Below are positions 24,826 to 32,645 of a DNA stretch of 35,233 nucleotides, piece after piece. A program made the position numbers and the translations under genes. The stretch comes from Microbacteriaceae bacterium PS02333. Its GTDB lineage: Bacteria; Actinomycetota; Actinomycetes; Actinomycetales; Microbacteriaceae. Position 1 is the first letter of the stretch; each line of letters begins with the position of its first letter. Location: assembly GCA_029959665.1 (NCBI GenBank), contig JASCOI010000022.1, forward strand, positions 1-35,233, read 5' to 3'. The notes under the pieces were generated by a model that worked only from the letters and a program-made list of their open reading frames with translations, was not told where the DNA came from and ran no database searches.

Positions 24826-26268
24826 ATGGACGACGACCTGGACCGCGCCGGACTCCTCGGCGCCCGGATCCGCCACTACCGGACGACGGCGGGTCTGACG
24901 CTCGATGCACTCGGCGCCGTGCTCGGCATGAGTGCGAGCCGCCTCTCCCTCATCGAGAACGGACGGCGCGAACCACGCGTGTCCGAGCTCCAGGCGTTCG
25001 CGGATGCCCTCGGCGTCGGGGTGACCGACCTGCTCCGTGACGAGCCGCCCAACGACCGTGCAGCCCTGGAACTGGAACTCCGTCGGGCGCAGGCCGCGCC
25101 CGTGTACGCGGCCACCGGCCTCCCGACCGTCCGGCCCGGACGGAGCCTCGGCGACGACGCGTTGCGGGCGCTGGTCGGCCTCCATCGCGAGCTCGAACGG
25201 CGCGCGTCCGAAGCCATCGCCACACCGGAAGCGGCACGGCGCGGGAACACCGAGCAGCGTGCGCGGATGCGTGAGCGCGACAACCACATCGCGGAGATCG
25301 AGGCCATCGCCGAGGAGTGCATCCGCTCCGTCGGGCACACCACCGGCGCGCTGACCCACCGAGAGGTCAGCCGGATGGCGGAGTCCATGGGGTTCGACCT
25401 GTTCTTCGTGGACGACCTCCCCCGGTCGGCGAGGAGCGTCACGGACATCGCCAACGGCCGGATCTACCTGCCGCCGTCGTCGATCCCCGGTGGACACGGC
25501 CTCCGCTCGATGGCGCTGCAGGCGATGGCGCACCGGATCCTCGGACACCGGCCGCCGCACTCGTACGCCGACTTCCTGCAACAGCGGCTCGAGATCAACT
25601 ACTTCGCGGCGTGCTGTCTGATGCCGGAGACCCAGGCGGTGGCGTTCCTCGGGCAGGCGAAGCGCGCGAAGGACCTGGCGGTGGAGGACTTCCGCGACGC
25701 GTTCGGTGTCACGCACGAAGCGGCAGCGCTGCGGATGACGAACCTCATGACGCAGCACTTCGACATGCGCGTGCACTTCCTCCGCGTCGGTGACGACGGC
25801 GCGGTCTACAAGGCGTACGAGAACGACGGGCTCCCGTTGCCGGTCGACGTCACCGGTGCCGTCGAGGGCCAGATCGTCTGTCGTCGCTGGGGCGCTCGGC
25901 GCGCGGGCGACCGGGCGAACCGGACGACCGAGTTCCACCAGTACACGGACACCCCGACCGGCACGTTCTGGTGCTCCACGCAGACCGGATCGACGCCGGA
26001 CGGTGGGTTCTCGATCACGTTCGGCGTGCCGTTCGACGACGCGAAGTGGTTCCGCGGGCGGGAGACGACGCATCGGGAGACCTCGCGCTGCCCGGACGAG
26101 CAGTGCTGCCGTCGGCCGTCACGAGCGCTCGAGGACCGGTGGGCGGGGTCGGCGTGGCCGAGCGCGCGGCTGCACGCACAGATCCTCGCGTCGCTCCCGT
26201 CCGGCCGCTTCCCCGGGGTCGACGACGGGGAGGTCTACGCGTTCCTCGACCGCCACGCCGCATCCTGA
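24826..26268 (+). CDS. XRE-family regulator with M78/DUF2083 domains (RamB/ScfR type)
   Basis: A 480-residue transcription regulator. An N-terminal helix-turn-helix (about 8-65; L-T-L-D-A-L-G-A-V-L-G-M-S-A-S-R-L-S-L-I-E-N-G-R) is followed by a long helical region and an IrrE/M78-like domain (about 190-310; L-Q-A-M-A-H-R-I-L-G-H, where an intact zinc peptidase would have H-E-x-x-H, so it is probably not catalytic). A C-terminal domain (about 340-480) has four Cys (C-R-R-W, F-W-C-S, C-P-D-E-Q-C-C) that could bind metal. This layout is that of acyl-CoA- or acetate-responsive regulators such as RamB of Corynebacterium. Divergence from ppsA suggests it controls that gene. The last 34 bp overlap the convergent neighbour. 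Confidence 0.85.
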   Translation: MDDDLDRAGLLGARIRHYRTTAGLTLDALGAVLGMSASRLSLIENGRREPRVSELQAFADALGVGVTDLLRDEPPNDRAALELELRRAQAAPVYAATGLPTVRPGRSLGDDALRALVGLHRELERRASEAIATPEAARRGNTEQRARMRERDNHIAEIEAIAEECIRSVGHTTGALTHREVSRMAESMGFDLFFVDDLPRSARSVTDIANGRIYLPPSSIPGGHGLRSMALQAMAHRILGHRPPHSYADFLQQRLEINYFAACCLMPETQAVAFLGQAKRAKDLAVEDFRDAFGVTHEAAALRMTNLMTQHFDMRVHFLRVGDDGAVYKAYENDGLPLPVDVTGAVEGQIVCRRWGARRAGDRANRTTEFHQYTDTPTGTFWCSTQTGSTPDGGFSITFGVPFDDAKWFRGRETTHRETSRCPDEQCCRRPSRALEDRWAGSAWPSARLHAQILASLPSGRFPGVDDGEVYAFLDRHAAS

Positions 26269-26966
26269 GCGACCGAGGCGTCACCAGACGCACCCGCACC
26301 CGCGCCCCCAGCCGCAACCGCATCCGCGCCCGGGTGGTACGCCCGCTGCCGTTCCACCACCAACGGCCCCGTCCTGACGGCCACGACCTCGCCCACCGCC
26401 AGCCGCACACCGTGCACCCGCCCAGCACCCTTCACCACGGCACCCCGACGATCGGGATCGGGTTCCGCGTGCGTCCCGCCCCCGTCGAGCACGACGTCCC
26501 GCACCGCCACCGCACCGAGCACCTGCGCGCCGTCACCGATCCGCGCCGATCCCTCCACCTGCGCACCGCCGAGGACGCGGGCCCCGGCACCGACCACGAC
26601 GTCGGCACCCTCCGAAGCGGTGATCGTCACAGCACCCGGCCCGATCTGCGCATGCGCACCGATGCGCACCGCGCCCCCGTCCGCGACGACACCGACCGCG
26701 CCGGGCCCGAGCCGGGCACCCGCCCCGACCTCGACGCTCCCGGCCCCGCGGGTCTCGAGCACCACACCGGGGTACAGCACGACGTCGGCGGCGAGCACCA
26801 CACCGCGGCCGACGAGCACCGACCCCGGATCGAGCACCGCGACGCGGGGCGCGAGCGCAGCGGTCTCCTGCACGGTGAGGAACCCCGCGTCGCGACGGAC
26901 CTCGCCGAGCGCGTGTTCCGGAGACGAGGCATGCACGAGGTGGTCCACCCAGCGAGCCTCCCACAT
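26235..26966 (-). CDS. Left-handed beta-helix (hexapeptide-repeat) protein
   Basis: A 243-residue protein whose centre (about 45-175) is a run of hexapeptide repeats, V/I-G-x-x-x-x in type (V-E-V-G-A-G-A-R-L-G-P-G-A, V-R-I-G-A-H-A-Q-I-G-P-G-A, V-V-V-G-A-G-A-R-V-L-G-G-A, A-R-I-G-D-G-A). This is the fold of GlmU, LpxA and other acyl- and nucleotidyl-transferases. I see no nucleotidyltransferase domain and no clear catalytic His, so activity is unproven; it could be a UDP-sugar acetyltransferase-like or scaffold protein. The C-terminal 30 residues are Ala/Gly-rich and extend through the end of the convergent regulator gene. The start is uncertain: ATG 26966 has no ribosome-binding site and is only 21 bp from the start of the divergent gene. 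Confidence 0.7.
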   Translation of the reverse strand: MWEARWVDHLVHASSPEHALGEVRRDAGFLTVQETAALAPRVAVLDPGSVLVGRGVVLAADVVLYPGVVLETRGAGSVEVGAGARLGPGAVGVVADGGAVRIGAHAQIGPGAVTITASEGADVVVGAGARVLGGAQVEGSARIGDGAQVLGAVAVRDVVLDGGGTHAEPDPDRRGAVVKGAGRVHGVRLAVGEVVAVRTGPLVVERQRAYHPGADAVAAGGAGAGASGDASVAQDAAWRSRNA

Positions 26967-26987
26967 GCCCGGCGTAGCGTGGCGGCC

Positions 26988-27869
26988 ATGGCCCCGAAGC
27001 AGAACCACCAGTCGGACCAGGCGATCGTCCCGCTCCCCCAGGCCCCGGTCGACCGGACGACGAGCGCCGAGGTCTCCCCGACGACGAGCGCGAAGCTCCC
27101 GACGACCGCGAAGGGCTGGGAGCGCTGGCTCGACCGGCTTCTCGACGTGCAGCGCCCCGTCGTCGTCGCGCACGTCAACGGTGTCCGACGCCGCCACCCC
27201 GATGCCTCTCCCGCGGAGGTCATCCAGATCCTCGAGCGGCACTACCTCACCGCCGTGACCTCCGGCGGCGCTGCCGTCGGCGCGAGCGCGGTGATCCCGG
27301 GCATCGGCGTCGCCGCGAGCTTCGGCCTGACCGGCGTCGAGACGATGGGCTTCCTCGAGACGACGGCACTCTTCGCACAGTCGGTCACCGAGGTGCACGG
27401 CATCGCCCTCGTTGACCCCGAGCGCTCGCGCACCCTCGTGATGGCGATGATCCTCGGCACGCCGGGCACGCAGCTCATCAAGCAGCTCGCCGGACAGGCC
27501 GCCGGTGGCCAGGCGCGCACGGCGTTCTGGGGTGAGATGGTCGCCTCGTCGATGCCGAAGCAGGTCGTGAGCGGGATCGGCGGCCAGGTCCGGGACATGT
27601 TCATCAAGCGCTTCGCCGCCCGGCAGGGCACGTCGATGCTCGGTCGGGCGCTGCCGTTCGGCATCGGCGCCGCCGTCGGTGGGCTCGGCAACCACGCACT
27701 CGGCCGTCGGGTCATCCAGGCCTCGCGGACCGGCTTCGGTCTGCCGCCGGCGCACTTCCCGATCGTCCTGCAGCAGAAGGAACCGAAGCAGCGTCAGCTG
27801 CCATGGCGCCGCCGTGGCGGGAGCACGGACGAGCAGCAGGAGAGCAAGCGGACCGACACCGCGCTCTGA
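26988..27869 (+). CDS. Glycine-rich membrane-associated protein of unknown function
   Basis: A 293-residue protein I cannot assign. The first 40 residues are Gln/Pro/Thr-rich and disordered. A helical region with W-L-D-R-L-L-D-V-Q-R-P-V follows. A Gly/Ala hydrophobic stretch (about 92-112; G-G-A-A-V-G-A-S-A-V-I-P-G-I-G-V-A-A-S-F-G) comes next, then helices with T-M-G-F-L-E-T-T-A-L-F-A-Q-S. A second Gly-rich segment lies at about 225-240 (F-G-I-G-A-A-V-G-G-L-G), and the tail is Lys/Arg/Gln-rich. The two Gly-rich segments could insert in or lie on the membrane. The pattern is EcsC-like at a superficial level only. It is divergent from the hexapeptide protein with 21 bp between starts, so one of them is probably leaderless or starts further in. 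Confidence 0.6.
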   Translation: MAPKQNHQSDQAIVPLPQAPVDRTTSAEVSPTTSAKLPTTAKGWERWLDRLLDVQRPVVVAHVNGVRRRHPDASPAEVIQILERHYLTAVTSGGAAVGASAVIPGIGVAASFGLTGVETMGFLETTALFAQSVTEVHGIALVDPERSRTLVMAMILGTPGTQLIKQLAGQAAGGQARTAFWGEMVASSMPKQVVSGIGGQVRDMFIKRFAARQGTSMLGRALPFGIGAAVGGLGNHALGRRVIQASRTGFGLPPAHFPIVLQQKEPKQRQLPWRRRGGSTDEQQESKRTDTAL

Positions 27870-27956
27870 TCGCGACCGAACGCCGGACGGGCGGCGCGTG
27901 GCGCCCCCGCCCCGCGCCTCCCCTCCCCCGGCTGCGCCGTCCCCGGCAGCCCGCGC

Positions 27957-28001
<45 letters not shown>

Positions 28002-28034
28002 TCTGCGCAGTCCCGGTCAGCGCGCGCGGCCCAG

Positions 28035-28074
28035 CGTGATCACGACCTGGTCGGCGTCATCACGACCTGCCCGG
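28035..28074. repeat. 20-bp tandem duplication at the fabH 3' end
   Basis: Copies 28035-28054 and 28055-28074 agree at 17 of 20 bases (core ATCACGACCTG). Because 20 is not a multiple of three, the copy changes the frame at the end of the FabH-like gene and moves the stop codon from 28017 to 28040. Confidence 0.75.
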
Positions 28075-29017
28075 CGTGGGCGAACCCGCCGCCGAACCCG
28101 AACAGCAGCGCCGGGACACCCTCGGGCAGGTCCCCGCGCGCCCAGGCCTTCGACAGCCCGAGCGGCACGCTCGCGGCCGAGGTGTTCCCCGACTCGACGA
28201 CGTCCCGGATCACGAACTTCGACTCGCCGCCGAGCGCCGCGACGAGCGGCTCGATGATGCGCAGGTTCGCCTGGTGGAACGCGAACACCTGGATGTCGTC
28301 CATCGTCAGCCCCGCCTGCTCGACGACGCGGCGGGCGTGTCCCTCGGCCTCGGTGATGGCCCAGCGGTAGATGGAGCGACCTTCCTGCGAGAAGCGCTCC
28401 GGCGTCCCGGACACGAGCACGGCCTGCTCCAGGTGCGGCACGCTGCCCCAGGACACCGGTCCGATCGACGGCGTCTCGGAGACACCGACGACCGCCGCAC
28501 CGGCACCGTCGCCGACGAGCACGCACGTCGAGCGGTCGGTCCAGTCGACGATCCCGGACAGCAGCTCGGACCCGATCACGAGCACGGTGTCGGCCGAACC
28601 GGTGCGGATCGCCTGGTCCGCGAGGGCCATGCCGTACTCGAAGCCGCTGCACGCGGTGTTGATGTCGATCGGCGCGGGGCCGTTCGACATCCCGAGCGCC
28701 GCAGCGACCCGACCGGCGGTGTACGGCGCACGGTCGCGGTGCGTGGTCGACGCGACGATGACGAGGTCGACGTCGGTGGGGTCGATCCCGGCGTCCGCGA
28801 GGGCCGCACGCGCGGCCTCGGTCGCCATCGAGGTGACGGTGTCGTCGGGCCCGGCGATGTGTCGCATGCGGATCCCGGTCCGGGTCACGATCCACTCGTC
28901 GTTCGTGTCGACCATCGTCGAGAGTTCGTCGTTGGTGAGGACGCGCGAGGGCTGGTGGTGGCCGAACCCGAGGATCCGGCTGCCGCGCAGCGGTGCAGGG
29001 GTGATCATCTCCCGCAC
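28040..29017 (-). CDS. 3-oxoacyl-ACP synthase III family protein (FabH-like)
   Basis: A decarboxylating condensing enzyme that joins an acyl-CoA to malonyl-ACP, starting fatty-acid or related chain synthesis. The 325-residue thiolase-fold protein has the triad Cys123 (N-T-A-C-S-G-F), His248 (A-F-H-Q-A-N) and Asn278 (S-G-N-T-S-A-A-S), and ends near the normal FabH length. GTG 29017 is preferred because GGAGGGG lies 5-6 bases before it; ATG 29008 has none at good spacing. No other fatty-acid genes are near, so it may serve a specialised product rather than the main pathway. Its last residues (V-V-M-T-P-T-R-S) follow a 20-bp duplication that shifts the frame; without it the end would read V-V-I-T-L-G-R-A-R, stopping at 28017. 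Confidence 0.88.
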   Translation of the reverse strand: MREMITPAPLRGSRILGFGHHQPSRVLTNDELSTMVDTNDEWIVTRTGIRMRHIAGPDDTVTSMATEAARAALADAGIDPTDVDLVIVASTTHRDRAPYTAGRVAAALGMSNGPAPIDINTACSGFEYGMALADQAIRTGSADTVLVIGSELLSGIVDWTDRSTCVLVGDGAGAAVVGVSETPSIGPVSWGSVPHLEQAVLVSGTPERFSQEGRSIYRWAITEAEGHARRVVEQAGLTMDDIQVFAFHQANLRIIEPLVAALGGESKFVIRDVVESGNTSAASVPLGLSKAWARGDLPEGVPALLFGFGGGFAHAGQVVMTPTRS

Positions 29018-29141
29018 GTTACCCCTCCCCCCGACCCCCGCATTCCCTCGCCGGAATACACGTGGAGAACTCGCGACGGGATGCGTGACCGGTACTCGCA
29101 GGGCCTCTCACGGTCCGGCCTCGTCGGCGTAGACACGAGCC

Positions 29142-30113
29142 ATGGACTACACACACCTCGGACGGACAGGGTTGTCGGTGTCGCGAGCAGTGCTCGGCAC
29201 GATGAACTTCGGACCGGAGACCAGCGAGGACGACTCGCACGCGATCATGGACCGGGCGCACGAGCTCGGCGTGAACTTCTTCGACACCGCCAACGGCTAC
29301 GGCGGCTCGGTGGGCAAGGGCGCCACCGAGGAGATCATCGGCCGCTGGTTCGCGAAGGGCGGTGGCCGTCGCGAGAAGACCGTGCTCGCCACCAAGGTCT
29401 ACGGCGACATGATCGACTGGCCGAACGGCGGAAAGCTGTCGGCCTACAACATCCGCCAGGCCCTCGACGCGTCGTTGCGTCGTCTGCAGACCGACCACAT
29501 CGACCTCTACCAGATGCACCACGTCGACCGTGACACGCCGTGGGACGAGATCTGGCAGGCCATGGAGATCGCGGTCGCGCAGGGCAAGGTGCTCTACGTC
29601 GGCTCGTCGAACTTCGCCGGCTGGCACATCGCCCAGGCGCAGGAGGCCGCGAAGCACCGCAACTTCCTCGGCCTCGTCAGCGAGCAGTCGATCTACAACC
29701 TCGTCGTCCGCGACGTCGAGCGCGAGGTCCTGCCGGCCGCCCGCCACTACGGCCTCGGTGTCATCCCCTGGTCGCCACTGCAGGGCGGTCTCCTCGGCGG
29801 CATCATCGAGAAGACCGAGCAGGGCTCCCGTCGCCTGAGCGGCCGGAGCGCCGAGTACGTCGAGGGCCACCGCGACCAGCTCACCGCGTACGAGTCGCTG
29901 GCCAAGGACCTCGGCCACACCCCGGGGGAGCTCGCCCTCGCGTGGCTGCTCCACCAGCCGGGCATCACGGCGCCGATCACGGGACCGCGCACGATGGAGC
30001 AGTGGGAGTCGGCGGTCAACGCCGTCGACATCCGTCTCGACGAGTCGGCGCTGACGCGCCTCGACGAGATCTTCCCGGGGCACAAGACCTCGCCGGAGGA
30101 CTACGCCTGGTGA
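29142..30113 (+). CDS. Aldo/keto reductase
   Basis: An NADPH-dependent reductase of the aldo/keto reductase superfamily, likely cytosolic. The 323-residue TIM-barrel protein has the catalytic set Asp48 (F-F-D-T-A-N-G-Y), Tyr53, Lys85 (L-A-T-K-V-Y-G) and His126 (Y-Q-M-H-H). The C-terminal cofactor-binding part has A-P-I-T-G-P-R-T-M-E-Q-W. It most resembles the YajO/IolS-like group, whose natural substrates are broad and poorly known. It has its own start just after an intergenic gap and converges with the phosphatase gene. Substrate cannot be assigned. Confidence 0.93.
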   Translation: MDYTHLGRTGLSVSRAVLGTMNFGPETSEDDSHAIMDRAHELGVNFFDTANGYGGSVGKGATEEIIGRWFAKGGGRREKTVLATKVYGDMIDWPNGGKLSAYNIRQALDASLRRLQTDHIDLYQMHHVDRDTPWDEIWQAMEIAVAQGKVLYVGSSNFAGWHIAQAQEAAKHRNFLGLVSEQSIYNLVVRDVEREVLPAARHYGLGVIPWSPLQGGLLGGIIEKTEQGSRRLSGRSAEYVEGHRDQLTAYESLAKDLGHTPGELALAWLLHQPGITAPITGPRTMEQWESAVNAVDIRLDESALTRLDEIFPGHKTSPEDYAW

Positions 30114-30121
30114 CCTGAACC

Positions 30122-30229
30122 ACGGACGGGAGGCTCGATGCGCGTCGGACGCGCACCTGGGCCCCGCCGGCCGGTTCCGGAGCGACGCGCCAGCGGCGGT
30201 CCGGCCGTGCCCGGTGGGAGCCTCCCGTC
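30122..30229. repeat. Structured intergenic repeat, probable bidirectional terminator
   Basis: A 108-bp element between converging genes. Outer arms GACGGGAGGCTC (30125-30136) and GAGCCTCCCGTC (30218-30229) pair over 12 bp. Inside are a hairpin TGCGCGT/ACGCGCA (30139-30155) and a second stem CGGCCGG/CCGGCCG (30168-30174 with 30201-30207). The first 16 bases (30122-30137) recur with two changes at 35165-35180, suggesting a dispersed family. It could terminate both flanking genes. Confidence 0.65.
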
Positions 30230-30241
30230 ATGTGGTCCCGT

Positions 30242-30892
30242 TCAGAGCGCGCGGATCTCGTCGTCCGTCAGCCCGATCCACCGCAGGTAGTCGTCGACGC
30301 TGCCCCAGCGCTGCTCCAGGTGCCCGATGACCGTCGTCATGACCTCGGGGACGCAGCGCTGCGCCACGGCCGTCGCCTCGGGATCGGTGCTCACCGCGCG
30401 TTCGGCGGCGAACCGCTCCGCGAGGCCGTCCGCGCTCGCGGCGTAGTCTGCGCCGACGCGGTCGATCGACGCTCCCCACAGCCGGGCCAGCAGCGCACTG
30501 ATGACCCCGGTGCGGTCCTTGCCCGCCGAACAGCACACGAGCACGTCCCCGTCGGTGTCCGCGATCGCCCGGAGTGCGTCCGCGATCCCCGTGCTGTGCC
30601 GGGTCAGCCAGTCGATGTACTGCTCCTCGAGCTGCACGGCTGCTGCCCCCGACTCGACCGTCGACGGATCGAAGAGTGGCACACCCCGGTAGCCGAGCGT
30701 GCTCGCGAGCGGGTGCGGGACCCGGGCGATCTCGTCGTCGCGCCGGAGGTCCACCACGGCGACTCCGGCCGGGTACACGCTCGCGGGCAGGTCCGGCTCG
30801 GTGTTCGCGCGGTACACCCGCCGCGTGCGGCCGTCCTGGAACCCGGCTCCCCCGACCTCGCGGAGGTTGGTCAGCATCGACGTCGTCGTCAT
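30242..30892 (-). CDS. Tyrosine-protein phosphatase (Y_phosphatase3 family)
   Basis: A 216-residue cysteine phosphatase. The P-loop C-C-S-A-G-K-D-R-T-G (about residues 124-133) has the catalytic second Cys and Arg and the K-D-R that marks the PtpB/MptpB-like group, which act on phosphotyrosine and phosphoinositides. The N-terminal N-L-R-E-V-G-G and V-V-D-L-R-R-D-D-E-I motifs are also family-typical. ATG 30892 is chosen because GGGAGG lies upstream; the ATG at 30910 would be 6 residues longer. There is no signal peptide. The substrate is unknown. Confidence 0.9.
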   Translation of the reverse strand: MTTTSMLTNLREVGGAGFQDGRTRRVYRANTEPDLPASVYPAGVAVVDLRRDDEIARVPHPLASTLGYRGVPLFDPSTVESGAAAVQLEEQYIDWLTRHSTGIADALRAIADTDGDVLVCCSAGKDRTGVISALLARLWGASIDRVGADYAASADGLAERFAAERAVSTDPEATAVAQRCVPEVMTTVIGHLEQRWGSVDDYLRWIGLTDDEIRAL

Positions 30893-31018
30893 GCCCCCAC
30901 CCTCCCACACGCCCGCGCGACGCCCGCGTCGACCTGGGGCACCTCGCTCGACCCGAGACTGCCCCGAATCCAGCGGTGTCTGGGTGGTTCGGGGGTGTCT
31001 CGCGGAGAGAGCACGACG

Positions 31019-31046
31019 AAGGCCCCCGCGCGGACGCGGGGGCCTT
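31019..31046 (-). terminator. Terminator of amtB
   Basis: A perfect 12-bp stem (31019-31030 and 31035-31046) with a 4-nt loop ends with TTCGTCG on the minus strand, 19 bases past the amtB stop. It separates amtB from the phosphatase gene. Confidence 0.85.
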
Positions 31047-31064
31047 CGCTCGAAAGGGGGAGCG

Positions 31065-32339
31065 CTAGCGCACGGAGACCGGGGTCTCGTCGCGCTCCTC
31101 GTAGAGGACGTAGCCCTCTTCGCCGTGGACGGCCGTGTCGATGCCCGCGACCTCGTCCTCGGTCTTCACGCGGAAGCCCATCGTCTTCTCGATGATCCAA
31201 CCGATGATGAAGGCCAGGACGAACGAGTACGCACCGACCGCACCGGCGGCAGCGGCCTGCTTGCCGAGCTGCGCGAACGAGCCCGAGTAGATGAGGCCGG
31301 TGTCGTTGGCGAAGATGCCGAGGTACAGCGTGCCGAAGATGCCGCCGACCAGGTGCACACCGACGACGTCGAGCGAGTCGTCGAAGCCGAGACGGTACTT
31401 CCAGTCGATCGCGAAGCAGCAGATGATGCCCGCGAGGAACCCGAGCAGGATACCCCAGCCGGGGGTGAGCGCCGCACACGCCGGGGTGATCGCGACGAGT
31501 CCGGTGACAGCACCCGATGCGGCACCGATCGAGGTGGCCTTGCCGTCGCGGATCTTCTCGATGAGCAGCCAGCCGAGGACCGCAGCAGCAGGTGCGGCCA
31601 GCGTGTTCACCCATGCCAGCGCGGCGACGCCGTCAGCGGCACCCTCGGACCCGGCGTTGAAGCCGAACCAGCCGAACCAGAGGATCGCGGCGCCGAGGAG
31701 CACGAAGGGCGGGTTGTGCGGCTTGTGTGCACCCTTGGCGAACCCGACGCGCTTGCCGAGGACGATCGCCAGCGCGAGACCCGCCGCACCGGCGTTGATG
31801 TGCACCGCGGTGCCACCGGCGAAGTCGATGACGCCCCAGACCGGAGCCCAGCCCGAGGTGAGGTTGAAGACCCACGAGGCGACCGGGAAGTAGACGACCG
31901 TGACCCAGACACCGGCGAAGACCATCCACGCGCCGAACTTCGCGCGGTCGGCGATCGCGCCGGAGATCAGTGCGACCGTGATGATCGCGAACGTCGCCTG
32001 GAACCCGACGAAGGACATGTCCGGGAACGCGGTCTTGATGTCGCTGGACTGCGACTGCTCGAACGCCTGCCCGAGACCGATCTGGTTCCAGTCGATGCTG
32101 AAGAACCCGACGATCCCGGAGACCGCGGTGTGGTCGCCGTGGTTGGCGAACGCGATCGCGTAGCCGTACAGCACCCAGAGGACACTCACGAGCGCGATCG
32201 CCCCGAAGGACATCATCATCATGCTGATGACGGACTTGGCCTTCACCAGGCCGCCGTAGAAGAACGCCAGGCCCGGTGTCATGAACAACACCAGCGCAGC
32301 CATGATCAACACGAATGCTGTGTTGCCTTGATCAAGCAT
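31065..32339 (-). CDS. amtB: Ammonium transporter AmtB
   Basis: Membrane channel for ammonium uptake at low nitrogen. The 424-residue product has about 11 transmembrane helices. It starts A-F-V-L-I-M-A-A-L-V-L-F-M-T-P-G-L-A-F-F-Y-G-G-L-V, the Amt signature with F-F-Y-G-G. The pore twin histidines are expected in G-G-T-A-V-H-I-N-A-G-A-A-G-L-A and V-H-L-V-G-G-I-F-G. Length fits Amt proteins. GAGAGG lies before the ATG. No glnK or glnD follows, unlike the common amtB-glnK-glnD operon: the gene stands alone with a terminator. A GlnR-like operator lies 105-142 bp upstream. Confidence 0.97.
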   Translation of the reverse strand: MLDQGNTAFVLIMAALVLFMTPGLAFFYGGLVKAKSVISMMMMSFGAIALVSVLWVLYGYAIAFANHGDHTAVSGIVGFFSIDWNQIGLGQAFEQSQSSDIKTAFPDMSFVGFQATFAIITVALISGAIADRAKFGAWMVFAGVWVTVVYFPVASWVFNLTSGWAPVWGVIDFAGGTAVHINAGAAGLALAIVLGKRVGFAKGAHKPHNPPFVLLGAAILWFGWFGFNAGSEGAADGVAALAWVNTLAAPAAAVLGWLLIEKIRDGKATSIGAASGAVTGLVAITPACAALTPGWGILLGFLAGIICCFAIDWKYRLGFDDSLDVVGVHLVGGIFGTLYLGIFANDTGLIYSGSFAQLGKQAAAAGAVGAYSFVLAFIIGWIIEKTMGFRVKTEDEVAGIDTAVHGEEGYVLYEERDETPVSVR

Positions 32340-32645
32340 GTCTCACCTCTCGATTGCAGTGCGGTCACCACGTCGGCGGTGCTTGCTGTGCATCGGGGCA
32401 CCGACGTGTCCGCCTCGGGTAGGACCGAGTCTGGCGAGGTGACGTTTCGCGAGGGAGCACGATGTGTTTCGCGGGTGTAACGCGACGGGGCGCTGTGTAA
32501 ACGTCGTGTTACCGGGGCCTCTCGACCCCCTGGACGGGGGCCACGAGTTCGCGCAGTCCGTCCGGACGGTGCCCGACAGGCGTCGCGCAACCCGCCCTGG
32601 AGGCCCGGTGCGGCCCTGGCAGGACGGTTCGGGTGCGCGAGCGGC
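32340..32645. other. amtB upstream region and zapE end
   Basis: This 306-bp gap contains the GlnR-like operator (separate entry), the amtB leader with its ribosome-binding site, and a CCGTCCGGACGG palindrome near 32567 that may belong to the zapE terminator. No other gene is visible. Confidence 0.6.
32444..32481 (-). promoter_or_regulatory. GlnR-type operator upstream of amtB
   Basis: On the minus strand the order is GTTAC, 6 bases, GAAAC, 6 bases, TGCTC, 6 bases, GAAAC (32481 down to 32444). This is the tandem 22-bp layout of actinobacterial GlnR boxes (gTnAc-n6-GaAAc twice) at the promoter of nitrogen genes. Three of four half-sites match well. A further GTAAC-N6-TTTAC (32497-32512) is nearby. 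Control of amtB by GlnR is inferred. Confidence 0.75.

Noticed and set aside
24826-26268. Active zinc peptidase in the regulator
   Set aside because: The expected H-E-x-x-H is replaced by A-H-R-I-L-G-H, so catalysis is unlikely; it is probably a ligand-sensing domain.
28017-28895. A second frame overlapping the FabH-like gene as an independent gene
   Set aside because: It is the shifted frame created by GC bias and the 20-bp duplication; only its last residues resemble a FabH ending.
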